Assembly (NCBI GenBank): GCA_003476705.1 | Contig: DMVM01000030.1 | Span: 3,274-9,189, forward strand | Origin: Coprothermobacter sp. | GTDB lineage: Bacteria; Coprothermobacterota; Coprothermobacteria; Coprothermobacterales; Coprothermobacteraceae | Direction of reading: 5' to 3' | Length of the DNA stretch: 5,916 nucleotides | Part shown: one piece after another, positions 5,856-5,916 of the stretch | Layout: each line of letters opens with the position of its first letter | Position numbering within the stretch: the first letter of the stretch is position 1 | Translations under genes and position numbers: made by a program | The notes under the pieces: generated by a model | Seen by the model: the letters and a program-made list of their open reading frames with translations, nothing else | Told to the model about the DNA's origin: nothing | Database searches by the model: none

Positions 5856-5916
5856 ATGAAGATATACTTACTCAGACATCCAGAGACTGACTGGAACGGT
5901 GAATGGCGTTTTCAAG
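5856..5916 (+). CDS. Second histidine phosphatase paralog, N-terminal fragment
   Basis: The gene runs off the window after 20 codons. The visible residues include MKIYLLRHPETDWN, with the Arg-His nucleophile motif at 7-8 and the same unusual proline (RHPET) as the upstream gene. Of the first 20 residues, 15 are identical to the upstream paralog. The first 42 bases match at 35 positions, which points to a tandem duplication that is not very old. The start is forced by TAA at 5814-5816 with no other start codon in frame. Activity cannot be judged, because the remaining catalytic residues are outside the window. Confidence 0.85.
   Translation, partial: MKIYLLRHPETDWNGEWRFQ

Overview
The window reads as chromosomal DNA of an anaerobic, probably thermophilic bacterium. 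The evidence is a moderate-GC sequence, a class 1B (PyrK-dependent) dihydroorotate dehydrogenase, a Thermus-type orotate phosphoribosyltransferase with a CPLC motif, and tightly overlapping genes. Coprothermobacter, Thermotogae or deep Firmicutes-like lineages would fit, but this is an impression from gene types. No sequence match was run, so the taxon is not established.

Positions 1-2189 (+) hold the end of a pyrimidine operon. The last 26 codons of pyrK overlap pyrD by 16 bp. pyrF follows after 6 bp behind a near-perfect Shine-Dalgarno, and pyrE follows through an ATGA overlap. Together these genes perform the last three steps from dihydroorotate to UMP. pyrE ends inside the tail of a convergent gene (6-bp overlap), so there is no room for an ordinary intergenic terminator.

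Positions 2184-4049 (-) hold a two-gene unit: a calcineurin-type metallophosphoesterase, then a divergent Cys/Met-metabolism PLP enzyme that starts 3 bp after the phosphoesterase stop. The PLP enzyme keeps the catalytic residues but has a short N-terminus and altered substrate-side motifs.

Positions 4050-4218 are an AT-rich divergent promoter region. It contains a Fur-box-like stretch close to the phosphoesterase start and a candidate extended -10 for the next gene.

Positions 4219-5916 (+) hold a cation diffusion facilitator whose transmembrane metal site is Asn-Asp-Asp-Asp, the pattern associated with Mn2+ exporters. Two tandem paralogous histidine phosphatases follow, the second cut by the window end. 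Both have a -10-like hexamer ending exactly 6 nt before a forced ATG and no usable Shine-Dalgarno. They therefore look like leaderless genes, in contrast to the Shine-Dalgarno-led pyr genes.

No mobile element, CRISPR array, tRNA or rRNA was seen. Most of the window is housekeeping. The observations most worth following are the paired leaderless architecture, the Mn-type transporter and the divergent PLP enzyme.
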